A program made the translations under genes and the position numbers. A stretch of 64,000 nt of DNA from Hypomesus transpacificus (Eukaryota > Chordata > Actinopteri > Osmeriformes > Osmeridae): NCBI RefSeq assembly GCF_021917145.1, contig NC_061070.1, positions 17,358,192 to 17,422,191 of the forward strand. Direction: 5' to 3'. Position 1 is the stretch's first letter, and the number at the start of each line of letters is the position of its first letter. Below the pieces are notes generated by a model that saw only the letters and a program-made list of their open reading frames with translations, was not told where the DNA came from and did no database searches. Below are positions 37,052 through 54,474 of the stretch, in pieces.

Positions 37052-37708
37052 GTCACACTAAATATAATCTCTCTAGTAATTAATCAACATGCCTGTAATG
37101 GCAGTTAACCCAGATGCATGGCTAATTGGTTTGTTTGGTTTGTCTGTGTCGGTTTCTACCGGTAAAAAAATATGCAGTTTGGCCTGCAATTTAAAACTGA
37201 GATAATTAATACAATTTGCTAATTGATTGTAATGTACCTTTAACCCTTAGATATATTCATATGGACTTGAACTTACTTTGACCCATTATAATTATGAAAG
37301 TAGGCCTAAAAATAAAATTTCTGTTAAACACAATATCGCTACATTCTAAACAACATAGAGGCAAAGGACAAAAATGTCCAATCGAATTTTAATAATTCAT
37401 TCTCAGTGGAAAACCATAAAGTGAAAATATATTCAACCAAGGCACTATTTTATAATTAACTATTTCGTATGAACTAGAACTCCCTAATAAGTTACATTTT
37501 TATTTTCTTCATCCAACTATGCGTACAAAACGTCATATAACACACACCAATAGGAGCGCCCTTACACCGTGACGTGTTTTTGACAGGAAAATAAGCGCGC
37601 CGAAATGCGGATCGAGTGGTAGCGGTTCTTGTTGTTTATTTTAGGCAGCTGATATTTCCTAGTTACTAATATCAAAGCCTATCAAATATCGTCTTTAAAC
37701 TGAAAAAG

Positions 37709-38895
37709 ATGGGTCTATTCGACCAGTGTCGGGAGCTGTTCAAAACCGCCTGCTTGTACGAAGTTCTAGGAATTACAAAGGAGGCGACTGATGCGGAGAT
37801 CCGCCGTAGTTACTATAAAGTGTCATTACAAGTCCACCCTGACCGCGCGCCAGAAGACCCAGGGGCGACAGAGAAATTCCAGGTATACTGTTAAAATAAT
37901 TCTGAAGGTTGTATTAATTGCAGTTGGACACTCACCACTCTCTTATAACAAAGCACTCGCCCTCTGTCCTTTTGACTGTCAGGTGCTTGGAAAGCTGTAT
38001 GCCGTGTTGAGTGACCAGGAGCAGAGGCGGCTGTATGACGAGCAGGGAGCGGTGGACGAAGGCGATGATTTGTTGACTCACGACCGCTGTTGGGAGGAGT
38101 ACTGGAGACTGCTGTTCCCTAAGGTGCGCTTCTCATGCTCATCAATGACCCTCTGCGAATGAGACTGAGTGAAATTCAAGATAATTTCCTCAACGGCCTG
38201 TTTAATCAGAGTGCCTAACTCGTGAGGGTCACGTGTGTATCACACCAGACCATCTATTCTCAGTCAGGTCTTCCTCTCTGCCCCCTTCCCTCCTTTTGAT
38301 AGATCACCGTTCAAGACATCCAGGACTTTGAGAGGACGTACAAAGGCTCGGAGGAGGAGAGGGAGGATGTGATGCAGCTTTACGAGCAGCATCAGGGGGA
38401 GATGGAAGCCATCTTGGCCTCGTCGCTGTGCTGCTCCCAGGAGGATGAGTCCAGGCTCGCTGACATCATCCACGCCGCCATCCAGGCTGGCGAGGCCACC
38501 TCCCACCCTGCCTTCACCCAGGAGGACGACAGGAAGAGGCTGGCACGCAAGCAGAAGGTTGGCTGGATGTCAAAGGCTCACTTCCTGTTACCCTCCTCAT
38601 AGCCCTTGTAACATTTAACTCTTTCCTGTCCAGGCTGATGAAGAGAGAAAAGAGGCAGAAGAGATGCAGAGAGAGATGGGCCTGAGAGCAGAGGGTGACA
38701 GTCTGGTCATGATGCTACAGGTGATCGTCACACAATATGGACATGCCTTACGTCACACAATCTGACAGATATTATTTTAGATGCGATGCTGAACACAGTG
38801 ACCCTTTTTTCTTTCAGCAAAGGCAGAAATTGCGAGAGCAGAGCTTCCTGTCTGACCTGGAGGCCAAATATTCCAAGAAAGGAGCGAAGAAGTGA
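37709..38895 (+). CDS. dnajc9: DNAJC9 (J-domain co-chaperone / histone chaperone)
   Basis: Exons are 37709-37882, 37983-38123, 38303-38557, 38634-38720 and 38818-38895. All junctions are GT/AG in phase 0, giving 244 aa (human 260). The N-terminus [11 protein letters not shown] and J domain (about residues 15-80) include the HPD tripeptide in VHPDRAPED that stimulates Hsp70 ATPase. The conserved central blocks [14 protein letters not shown] and [15 protein letters not shown] follow, then a charged C-terminal helix. In mammals DNAJC9 recruits Hsp70 to histone H3-H4. The fish protein ends KKGAKK and lacks part of the human lysine-rich tail. It converges with fam149b1, as neighbours in the human genome do. 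Confidence 0.97.
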
Positions 38896-38955
38896 AAACA
38901 GCCATCGAAACACCTTCAACACTGATAACTGTTCACTGAAAACACACACGTTTTG

Positions 38956-38961
38956 ATTAAA
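38956..38961 (+). terminator. dnajc9: Polyadenylation signal of dnajc9 (ATTAAA)
   Basis: The common variant hexamer ATTAAA lies 61 bases after the dnajc9 stop. Confidence 0.55.
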
Positions 38962-40307
38962 GTTTGTCAGTGTCAATTGACACATATTTATTACAATATG
39001 GTTTTGGTACACATCTTGAGTTATTTTTGTAGCGAGGGATGGATGTTTGGCTTGAAAGGTATATGTAGGGGGGGGGGTTGTAATTGAGACATGGGGTTAA
39101 GGCCAATTCCAGTGCCAATTTCTTTAGTTGGCTTAACTTTTTCTTTCCACATGATCCTCAAGCTTGACCAGTACCACAAGAAACCATTTAATGAAATGCC
39201 CCAAAAACGACAACAAAAGTGCATTGGTAACTGTAGTGATTCTCATAACAGAACATTTCATATTGCACAAGGCTGCATCAACACACCTATCTGAAGCAAG
39301 GGGCCAGTTGGTGCTAGACTGCAGGAGGCCAGCTGTCTGACGTGAGGGGAAACTCCAGGAGACTGTCTCTTTCTGAGGGACTGGAACTGGGGCGCTTAAC
39401 CCTGCTTAGATCACTTGTTTAGCCCGTTTTAACGATGGGTCGGACAGTGAACGAATCATTCGATGGCTGCTTTCCTGTAGCAAGCCTACACATGTTTCGG
39501 TTTGCGTCAGAGCGTAGGATGTCTGAACAGAGGGGTGTACATGCTAAACCGGGTGCTGAGGAGATTTTTCGAGGAAGATGAAGACACTGTTAATACAATC
39601 CCTGTATTCCTGCTGGTGTCTGATGGGGATTAGACTAAGCCCTGATGAAATTGAAGGCTCTGAATGGATACAAAATCAGTCTTAACACAGAGTCAGGTAT
39701 CCTCTGCATGTCATGCCTATCTTGGGTGTTCACGCTCACAGTCCTAAACTCAGTATAAATAAACCAGCCCGAAAGAGTTTCTGTGCAAATAGCTTTTCTT
39801 TTTTTTTTTGTACCTGTGTGGTTAGAACTTATTCCCTGCATAGTATCAAATCAGTATGGAGAGTAGCCATTCAGATTCATGCAAAAAATACATACAACCA
39901 AACCTTCCATCCAAACAGACATACAGTATTACAGTACGTACAATGCTGGAGTTCAAACATTGAAGACAGGTGAGAGGTCAGACAGCTAACTGTCTTTGGC
40001 AGCCATGTATGCAGAGAGTTTCAACATACAAAAATAGGGCTCTAAAAAACAACATTAAAAACAGAGTTGAATAAATACCACCAAGCTGTGTTCTATAAAA
40101 GTGATGCTGCTGTATAAAGAGTCACTATTGCGATGGTGGTGGAAATTCTCCAGGCCTTGGGCCGGGAGAAGGTCGTCTGGGGCTGGGAGGGGTGAGGGCA
40201 GCTGGGAGGGGTGTTGGAGCTTGGAGGGGGGGTCTGGGGGGAGGGTCTAGGGGAGGTGGGAGGGGGGTGGGGCGTCTGGGGGAGGTGGGGTGGGGGGTCT
40301 GGGGGAG
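38962..40307. other. Intergenic region between convergent dnajc9 and fam149b1
   Basis: No exon is recognised. The right part (about 40130-40300) is G-rich on the plus strand and is probably fam149b1 3' UTR. No clear minus-strand AATAAA was found. Confidence 0.4.
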
Positions 40308-43300
40308 CTACAAGCCAGGTTTGCTACTCCGAGATGTGATGCCCCCTCTGCTGTAGGCACGGGCTGGGACCGACACCGGCACCAGCAGAACTGAGGAGAG
40401 AGGAGGGAAGAAAAAGAAACATCACCAGAGAACATACCGGAACAGCCCTCTTCACTGATATAACCCGTGTCTGTGACGTCTGTGTCACGCGCAACGGCAT
40501 GTTGTCTTCCAACACGTCTGACTAATTTACTCACTCAGGGCGAACCTCGTGGTTCTGATTCCTGCTTACCTGTGGGCGGGGCCTGTGCCTGAGGTTCCTC
40601 CTCGTCCTCGATGGGGGAGTGTCCAAGCGGGTGATGGATGAAGGAGTCCAGGAAGGAGGAGCTTCCGATGCCCAGGCTGACGCCTGTCACACCGATGCCC
40701 AGAGAGTCTGCCAGGGACAGGACACACAGTTCTTAACATGGGGATGTGGTTAGCTCTGTGGTTAGAGCATTTGACTGCAGATGAAGAGTTAGCAGGTTCA
40801 AATCCCACCCCCTCGTGCTGTATGAATAAATCTACACCTGTGCCCACGGACGCCCGGCCAGGCCTGCCGATGTTGTCCAGCACGGTGAAGGAGCGACGGT
40901 ACGGGGTGTCTGACTGTAAACAAACCATTAGTTTAGATGAGGGACTCTGTATGTGCGGTCCTGCCCTTACCCTGTAGGTGTGTGTGTGTGTGTGTGTGCG
41001 TGCTCTATTCTACTCACCCTGTAGGTGTGTGTGGTGTTGGGTCGTGAGAACACATCCAGAAGATGATGGCGATCCCGAGGAAGCAAACTGCTTGCTTCCT
41101 CTGTCACTGCACTGTGGGCCCGACTGGACGACCCTCTCTGACGCTGCACACGCACGCACAAACACACACAGACGTACACGCACATGGATAGACACACCAT
41201 TAAAAAAGGCCCACATGCATTATTACTACTTCATATAGTTTAAAAAGGATTTGCTGACACTGTGTGTATGGACCTGTAGAGATCTGGAGTGCTGTAATGT
41301 ATGTGTGTGTGTGTGTGTATCTCTAGATGTCCGGAGTGCTGTAGTGTGTGTGTGTGTGTGTGTGTGTACCTGTAGATGTCTGGAGTGCTGTAGTGCGTGT
41401 GTGTTCTCGGCATCTCCTGTGCCGATAGGGGGAAGCAGGGTGTTTCTGCTCAGAGGCATGGGGGGAGAGGTCAGGCGGTCACTGGCTGTGGGTCTGGACA
41501 TACACACACACACACACACACACACGAGAAGGTCAACAAGTAAACAGAAAGATAAACTATTCTAATCTGTCCTGGTCTACTGAAGAGCAAGTTGAAAAGC
41601 GGCATCACTTTCAGCCCAGACTGTTGAGGAGGGAGGGAGGGAGGGCAGAAGGACAGGTATCAGATGGGAGACCCTGCCCCAGACTCACAGGCGAGTCCCG
41701 CGGATGACCTCATCCATGGAGCCTGTGGCGCTGGGCTGGGTCAGGCTGGGGGCCAGGGGCAGAAGGGTGCGGGGGGGTGGGTTCCTGCGCCTCGCCGACT
41801 GAGGGGGGCGGGACAGAGAGGAGGAGCTCTGCTCCAGTGCCCGGCGTGGGCGGGGCTTGCTGGAGGGGACAGCGCTGGAGCCAGGCCGCTGGGACGCATT
41901 CTCGTCTGGGTCCCTGGAGAGCAGGGAGCCACAGGCACGAGTCATGCTGGGATTTATGGAGCCAGTGCAATGAAATACCAAGGTTATTCAAACACAATTC
42001 AACAAACATAAGCTAGTCTACGAAGCTACTAAGGAGAAAGGCAGAAGGCAACAAGAAAATATATATATTTTTTAAAAGGTTTGAAAACATGTTCAGAAAA
42101 GTTTGTAAAAGAATTTTGAAAGGAAAACATTTTCGAAAAAGGTTTTGAAAAAATATATATTTTTAAAGTTGTCCTTCCACTATGTGTGTGAAAACAAAGC
42201 AAATGTTAGCAATGTTAAAACATAGCAATGTTAAACATGAAACTGTGTGTGTGTGAAACATTTTGGACAAAATTACAGATTCCTGTCAAAAACTCCCAGG
42301 GTCCTTTGCTGCAGGGGGATCCCATGGATCACAATGAGGTCATTCAGGTTGTGGTGTGTCTGTGTCACTGTCGCCCCGACTGGTACTCTGCTGGACTGCA
42401 GGAGGGGCAGGAGGAGGGAGAGCAGGGTGGGGGAGGAGAGGGGGGGTGGGTGGGGGAGGAGAGAGGAGAAAGAGGGTGAGATTTAAACAGTAAACGCCAA
42501 TCTGTCCAAAACCAAAAACACCAAGATCAGTCTACATGCAACCAAGTCAGGGGAACCCAGCCTATCTGGGACAGTTCACATCAGCAACACCCACCAAGCC
42601 CAAACGCACAACGTACAAAACGACAGCATTCAGAACGGGGAGACCATGAAAGTGAGATGTCAGGGAAACAACGGGACAGTCAGTGGCGTACGAAGGAAGG
42701 TTAAATGGTCACGTTCGGTGTTATTCAAACAGGCACAAGCACACTCAGCCTGGAGAGGAACACGACATCACGGTGGCCCAAGAGGGTCAGGCCCAAGAGG
42801 GCCCACTGCGGTACTGTACATACACTGGAGGGCTTTCTCAGCTTTTTGGGTTTCCGTCTGGGATTGTGTTTTGAGCCCCTTGACTTTGTGGTCTTTGGAA
42901 GAGAGATCGGCGACCGAAGATGGAGAAGGAGAGAGTAGGAAAAGAAAGGAGGATGTGAAGTGGAGAGGTAGAGTTGTATCAGACAGGGGTGGTGCAGACA
43001 AAAGGGTGACAGTAGAGAGGAGGGCAAAAGGAGGGGAAGAAAGAATAAGTAGTACAGGTTAATGATCGGTACCGTAACAGATATAGAGGAAGAACAGGCA
43101 GAGACAGTAGACTTCATGATTCGTGTGTGAAGCAGTGATGGAAATGCCTGTTTTCAGTGACCAACAGCAGGATCTCACGATCGTTGTGCAACTAGGTGCT
43201 CTGGGCATTCTTCTCCACCCACGCTTAGCGTCAACAAGTCTCCATCTCTCTAACATCCTCCACACATCTTTCCCCAAACTGACCACTGAGACCAATCAGA

Positions 43301-46300
43301 ATGTGTTTACAGCTTTTGGTGTGTTGGATGCCGTCTCCAGGGTCGCCCCCTGGCTACGGGGTTAGCTGACCTGTTGCTGCAGGCTGGCAGTGAGGTGGGG
43401 CGGCCGGGCCTGTCCCAGGCGGGGCAGCATGGTGGGCAGGGCGCTGGACAGCAGCAGGAAGGGGTTCTGGGAGTCTGGCTGGGCCAGGCTGAAGCTGACC
43501 GATGTCTTTTCATCATCTGTCCCCAGGGGCAGAACAAGAACACACGAGGAGGGATCAGAAAACGACTGAGTCTGGAAGCTCTGATTCTGTAATATAGTGG
43601 AGTTCTGACTCGTGCGTCTCTGTACTATAGTGGAGTTCTGACTCGTGCGTCTATGTACTATAGTGGAGTTCTGACTCGTGCGTCTCTGTACTATAGTGGA
43701 GTTCTGACTCGTGCGTCTCTGTACTATAGTGGAGTTCTGACTCGTGCGTCTCTGTACTATAGTGGAGTTCTGACTCGTGCGTCTCTGTACTATGGTGGAG
43801 TTCTGACTCGTGCGTCTCTGTACTATAGTGGAGTTCTGACTCGTGCGTCTCTGTACTATGGTGGAGTACTGACTCGTGCGTCTCTGTACTATAGTGGAGT
43901 TCTGACTCGTGCGTCTCTGTACTATGGTGGAGTTCTGACTCGTGCGTCTCTGTACTATAGTGGAGTTCTGACTCGTGCGTCTCTGTACTATGGTGGAGTT
44001 CTGACTCGTGCGTCTCTGTACTATGGTGGAGTTCTGACTCGTGCGTCTCTGTACTATAGTGGAGTTCTGACTCGTGCGTCTCTGTACTATGGTGGAGTTC
44101 TGACTCGTGCGTCTCTGTACTATAGTGGAGTTCTGACTCGTGCGTCTCTGTACTATGGTGGAGTTCTGACTCGTGCATGCTGACATGCTGAGCCCACCTG
44201 AGACATAGCCCTCCCAATGACGGCGCACCAGCTCCTCCATCCAGCCAATCAGCTCGTGCCACACGTCGTCAAACAGCAGGTCCAGCACGGCCTGCCTCCG
44301 GCAGCGGTAGGGAGACACCGGGGGCAGGCAGGGGCGCCGGCGGCCCGTGTCTGGGCACCTGCTATCCCGCTCCTCGTCCCTGCCCAGCGACACCGCCGTG
44401 GGAGGATGGTGGACAAACAGGAGTTAGTACAGAGAGACAGCAGTGGGAGGAGGGTGGACAAACAGGAGTTAGTACAGAGAGACAGCAGTGGGAGGAGGGT
44501 GGACAAACAGGAGTTAGTACACAGAGACAGCAGTGGGAGGAGGGTGGACAAACAGGAGTTAGTACAGAGAGACAGCAGTGGGAGGAGGGTGGACAAACAG
44601 GAGTTAGTACAGAGAGACAGCAGTGGGAGGAGGGTGGACAACAAACAGGAGTTAGTACAGAGAGACAGCAGTGGGAGGAGGGTGGACAAACAGGAGTTAG
44701 TACAGAGAGACAGCAGTGGGAGGAGGGTGGACAAACAGGAGTTAGTACAGAGAGACAGCAGTGGGAGGAGGGTGGACAAACAGGAGTTAGTACAGAGAGA
44801 CAGCAGTGGGAGGAGGGTGGACAAAGAGGAGTTAGTACACAGAGACAGCAGTGGGAGGAGGGTGGACAAAGAGGAGTTAGTACAGAGAGACAGCAGTGGG
44901 AGGAGGGTGGACAAAGAGGAGTTAGTACAGAGAGACAGCAGTGGGAGGAGGGTGGACAAACAGGAGTTAGTACAGAGAGACAGCAGTGGGAGGAGGGTGG
45001 ACAAACAGGAGTTAGTACACAGAGACAGCAGTGGGAGGAGGGTGGACAAACAGGAGTTAGTACAGAGAGACAGCAGTGGGAGGAGGGTGGACCAACAGGA
45101 GTTAGTACACAGAGACAGCAGTGGGAGGAGGGTGGACAAAGAGGAGTTAGTACAGAGAGACAGCAGTGGGAGGAGGGTGGACAAACAGGAGTTAGTACAG
45201 AGAGACAGCAGTGGGAGGAGGGTGGACAAACAGGAGTTAGTACACAGAGACAGCAGTGGGAGGAGGGTGGACAAACAGGAGTTAGTACAGAGAGACAGCA
45301 GTGGGAGGAGGGTGGACAAACAGGAGATAGTACAGAGAGACAGCAGTGGGAGGAGGGTGGACAAACAGGAGTTAGTACAGAGAGACAGCAGTGGGAGGAG
45401 GGTGTATCGGGGAGAAGGTGGGCGTGGCGTAGTGGGAGGAGACTCACAGGTCTCTGGAGTCGTACGCCAGGTACTCCTCCATCAGCCCCTCGGCCTCGAT
45501 CACCTGGGGGCTGTGGTCAGCCTCACAGCCAGGAGGGGGTTCCATCTCCACCACACAGGGCTTGGAAAACACTGCCCTCCTGCCCTGAACACACAGCCTG
45601 CCCACACACATACACAAAATGCACACAAAATTAATACAAAACAACTTCAGTTTAGACAAGTAGACATTGTGAACTGTGTGTCCTGTGTATAGAGTTGACT
45701 TGGCTGTTTGACAAGCCACTGTAAGTAGGTCAGAAAGCACAGAGCAGGGCCATCCATAATTGATGTGTTAAAACAGCAGCCGTCGCAGATCAGAGCTCAC
45801 TCTGTGCCCTGCTTGTCCTTATCCTGGGGCCTGCTCTCCTCGCCTGAGGCTGGGGCTCCCGCCAGGCCGGGGCTAGGTGTGGAGGCCCTCCCTGAGGTAG
45901 AGAACCACTGGAAGCCCTCATCACTGGGACACATCAGCTGAGATCCCAGGATCCTGTTGGGGGGAGACGGAACCGGGCAGAACCCGGATCAGCCGGTGAT
46001 TGCAGTGCCTGATTGACTGAACATGTAGCAGGGTTAATGAGCTGAAGGCCTGTGCGTTGACACAGGTAGATAATTATGCCGTGAATGTTTGGGAAGAGTT
46101 GGAGTTATATTACATCTCACTTTCAGCTCTAGGGGATTGAATGTCATTTTTCTGGAAATGTCCTGGACTGTTTGTGAGTGCGTGTGGGGGTTAAAGCGTG
46201 TGGGGGTATCTGGGATGAGGGGCTTTGGGTGTGGGGGTGTAGGAGCGTGGGTTTACCGTAGGTGGGGGAACCGGGAGGCCCACTGCTGACACTCGTCCTG

Positions 46301-46557
46301 GAGCCCCCGGAGATGCAGCCCTCCCCCCCGCCCCTCGTACAGCTCTTCATCAATCTCCTCAAACATCTGCTGCACCTGCCGCGACGCCGCCTTGTCAAAC
46401 TCCTGAGAGACCATGACAGAGAGAGACACAAGGGGAGAGGGGGAGGAAAGGAGAGAGAGAGATAGAGATAGAGAAGGAGAGAGAGAGACAGACAGACACA
46501 GAGAGAGAGCGAGAGCGAGAGAGAAACAGACAGACAGAGAAAAGGAGAGAGAGACAG

Positions 46558-46621
<64 letters not shown>

Positions 46622-47618
46622 AGAGAGTGGAGGAAAATGATTCCAATAGCAGAGACCCAAATATAAACTTGTCACAGCATGCATCGCTTTTCAAGCTGCT
46701 CATCAATTATTGGCAGCGCATCATTGAGCTTTGTTTATTTCACAGCAGGCTACAGCATGCATGATGATGAGCTTGGATCCCTGGAGTGAGTGTGTGTTTT
46801 TAATTGTCACAAACACTGCGTGCGTGCTGCGTGTGTTTAACAATGTATTTTTTTTTCCAAAGGTGGTCTCAGGACAGGGTGTGTGTGTGTAAACAGATCG
46901 AGTTTCAGAAAAGTTTTAGAGGACTGGCTCAGTTCTGTACCAGCACAAACACACACACACAGTGTGTACACACACACACACACAGTGTGTACAGACACAC
47001 ACTCTGACAGCAGGACCTGACAGGAAGGGCTCACATCATATCCCCATGAGAAGACGGAGCTCCTCTCAGTAGAGATTCCTGTTCCTGCGTAGCTGTGGAT
47101 CCCTGACCAGGAGCGGGCGCTGTCTCCCGTGGTAACCGTGGGACAGTCCGATTGGACAGACGCCGCAGACGTCTCCGAGCTGAGGAGAGGGAAACCGTAT
47201 GACCTGATACATTTAGAACGGTGACCGACCAATCAAATCATCGAATCAAATTCAGACGTGAAGCTCAGCTGTGAAAGCTGCTCCCCCACTGCATGATGTA
47301 ACAATCACGCTCAACCAATCAGGAAAGGCGAGGCCATGTCCCTGGCAACCAACGGTTGCGCATTGTTTCTGTAACTTAATCGACGCATATATCCCAGTTG
47401 GATATGCGATATCAAGCCTTGCCTTTATCTGGGACTAGTGAAGGATAGCCCAAGGCTCAAGCCCCCAGGTCTGGCTAGTTGGGGTCCTAGTACCGTACCT
47501 ATTGTAGGCAGATACAGCTTCTCTGAGGTCATGCAGGAGAGGTTGGGGGACCAGGTCATCATCTGCTTCTTCTGGGAGGGGGTGGTGGTGGTCGAGACTG
47601 CTTCGGGACAGACCACGG
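40308..47618 (-). CDS. fam149b1: FAM149B1 (cilium-associated protein), 14 coding exons, first exon unresolved
   Basis: Exons in order are 47618-47499, 47179-47035, 46402-46257, 45953-45801, 45597-45448, 44379-44198, 43516-43371, 42395-42277, 41913-41689, 41493-41370, 41143-41018, 40913-40838, 40707-40570 and 40390-40308. All are GT/AG and phase-consistent, about 644 codons. Family matches are [45 protein letters not shown], the DUF3719-type block [58 protein letters not shown] and [18 protein letters not shown]. Human FAM149B1 is needed for normal cilia (Joubert-type disease); that is family knowledge. The first listed exon needs two bases from an upstream exon. An ATG near 48332 leads to a good donor at 48251-48259 but in the wrong phase, so the N-terminus is open. 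Two introns are filled by minisatellites. Confidence 0.94.
40741..40812 (+). pseudogene. tRNA-Cys(GCA)-like sequence inside a 130-bp fam149b1 intron
   Basis: The stretch contains TTAGCTCTGTGGTTAGAGCA (D arm), a TTGACTGCAGA anticodon loop with GCA, and GGTTCAAATCC (T loop/box B). The V-arm and acceptor pairing are degraded. It is probably a tRNA-derived retroposon or pseudogene. It lies antisense to fam149b1 and fills most of the intron 40708-40837. Confidence 0.6.
41266..41412. repeat. Triplicated exon-end/donor/GT-repeat unit in fam149b1
   Basis: Three copies of a roughly 50-base unit (CTGTAGATGTCTGGAGTGCTG plus GT repeat) start near 41266, 41317 and 41367. The rightmost holds the end of exon 41493-41370 and its donor. 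The middle copy has lost the donor GT. The leftmost keeps a GT donor at 41273-41272. Confidence 0.8.
43583..44176. repeat. 33-bp minisatellite, about 18 copies, in a fam149b1 intron
   Basis: The unit is 33 bases, with TATAGTGG and TATGGTGG variants partly alternating. It fills nearly all of intron 43517-44197 (681 bases, divisible by three). In the gene's own frame it reads as an 11-residue repeat [11 protein letters not shown] with no stop. Confidence 0.95.
44396..45405. repeat. 45-bp minisatellite, about 22 copies, in the neighbouring fam149b1 intron
   Basis: The unit is 45 bases (GTGGGAGGAGGGTGGACAAA...). Variants are CAGAGAG/CACAGAG, CAAACAG/CAAAGAG and one copy with a 3-base insertion. 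It fills intron 44380-45447. It is open on both strands only because the unit is a multiple of three. Confidence 0.95.
46432..46622. repeat. (GA)n array upstream of a fam149b1 acceptor
   Basis: On the gene (minus) strand this is a (CT)n tract of about 190 bases ending some 30 bases before the exon at 46402. Confidence 0.9.
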
Positions 47619-48339
47619 CTGGAACAAAGCAACATCACACACACACACACATCTTGAATCATTCATTAACGTTCACCTCGCTACAAGTGAGATCATGGGT
47701 GTTATTAGACACTGGCACAGAGTCTAATAACCGCCCAGCGGTAAAGCGAATGTGGTGGTGGTTGTCGCGTGGCAAACAACATCACAGAAAAACATTGATC
47801 CAATCGATCAAGGTCACCCATCTGTAAGGGAGACAAATTACTTGGGGGTGACAGACGAATTCCCACAAATGGGATCAATATACGCTCACATTACACCTTC
47901 AGTGTCAACTGATCATGGGGCTGCGAGCATGACTGATCAAGGGATCCCAGAGCGATCTGTATTACAAACGAGCCTGTATTACACTAACAGCCTTGAATAT
48001 ACTCTTCCGTATCACGATGCCAGCATCAGGCCCAGCAACATCCATATTTGGTCCTCATAGATTGCAGCTGGTTGATAAGATTGAAAGGAATCAATATATT
48101 TTCTCACGATAGATGCTGAAATGTCACGAACACTTATTAGCTAATATGTACTACTCACATCTCTAAATTGTGCGATACGGGCCGCCTTGAGTATCGTGAA
48201 ATCATTATCCTTTTCTCAGTTTTTCATCGGCTGAAGCCCTCCGCTCTCACCGTCCTTGTTGATTCCATGCCCCGCTGATGCTTTTGGCAGAGCTCGAGGC
48301 TAGGCATGTCCTCTCGGCAGCAGATTGCTATCATGTATG

Positions 48340-49437
48340 AGCAAGGACGTACACAGGCGTCGTTGTTGTGTTGCTTCAGGTTAGTCGTAGAAGTAGCCAG
48401 CTAGGCTTACCTAGCTAGCTAATACTATAGTATGGTCACTCCTTGGAAAGAAAGTATTGAGAATTAAAACGTCAATACGTTAGCTTGTTAGCCAGTTAGA
48501 TAGCTAGCTTTAGGTTAAAGTTTAACGTTGTCGGCGTTCTTGAAGAACAGAATAAGAAATGTACCTGAACACACTACATACGACTCATTTATATTTATAT
48601 AGGTATACTGTAGATGAAACACGATTGCTGTTTCCCTTGCTATTTATCTGTCGACTTCATTTAACAGCATCCACCACTTCAGATCCATAGATAGCACCAC
48701 ACAACAACAATTACAAGGCTGTCATGGATACATAACTTCTCAATCCCAATGCTTCCTGGGAAATATATTGAAAGCTCTCGTAGACTGACGTTTACCGTCA
48801 AAGAAGTTAAACTACAGCTCCCAGCTTTCTTGTCGGTTTTTCATGTTGTGCTTCTGAATGTTGTCCGCCACTCCATTGACAACATTGCATGTGTTCAGAC
48901 ATGTCTATATTTATCTAACAGCAAATGTCCGTAGAGGGAAACTGTTTGTATTTAATGGAAAATATTTTAATTAATTAACAGATTTGTTTTCACTGAGCAT
49001 TGTCAAACTTTTGTGAGATATTACAGTTAAACAGGAACTATTGGTAATTATCAAGTCTGATAGCCGGAGAAATTTCGTTGTAGGACAAAACAGAACTGGT
49101 TTTAACGGCGTGAGAACGTCAGGCAGTGATGTTTCTCTAGTAAGACACTATATTCTCAGGGTCTGAGGTTCCAAAAGTGTTACAAAACGTAAGAACTTAT
49201 GTTTATTTTAATGCAGTAAGAGCTTCGTTGCTTTCACAACCATATCGACAGGTGGCTACCTAACTAACTTGCCTTGCTTGGTGCTATTCTTTGTCAAGAT
49301 GAAGCCTAGAAGTACTGCTAGCGATACAGTTGAATGTTCAACACTGTACAGTCGTGTGTTAAGCTATCCTTGTTGCTTTCTTACGTTTTTATTTCCTCTT
49401 AGGTTACTCAGTGGGTCTCGGTTAGGCAACTCATACC
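48340..49437. promoter_or_regulatory. Divergent promoter region of fam149b1 (minus) and ecd (plus)
   Basis: The two genes are head-to-head with roughly 1 kb between their apparent 5' ends. An acceptor (CTCTTAG) at 49394-49401 suggests the coding part of ecd exon 1 is preceded by a spliced 5' UTR. No TATA box is obvious. The same head-to-head arrangement is known in mammals. Confidence 0.5.
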
Positions 49438-54224
<4,787 letters not shown>

Positions 54225-54474
54225 TGACCAGAGACAGCACCCTCCACACCGGCCTGCCAGAACACACCAGACAAACCCCCACACTGCACCAGCCCCGGGA
54301 TGATGACAGGTCCAAATGTTCGTACATATGACAGTTCAAAACTGGCCTGGACACTGCCTAACAACCATTATGAATTGAGATGTTGCCATGTGTCAGTATA
54401 GCACTTACTAAATCATGGTTTGTAGATAAGTAAATGCAATACTTTTGGAATTTACTTTTATATATTCTTTTCTA

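Noticed and set aside
37709-37894. dnajc9 as a single short exon ORF
   Set aside because: The frame runs past a clear donor at 37883; four further exons in phase complete the gene.
43583-44176. Regular direct repeats as a CRISPR array
   Set aside because: There are no unique spacers, the units are contiguous, and it is a vertebrate intron.
44217-45692. Open frames of 360-490 codons on both strands over the 45-bp array
   Set aside because: They exist only because the unit is a multiple of three. On the gene strand the exon frame meets a stop at the intron's start.
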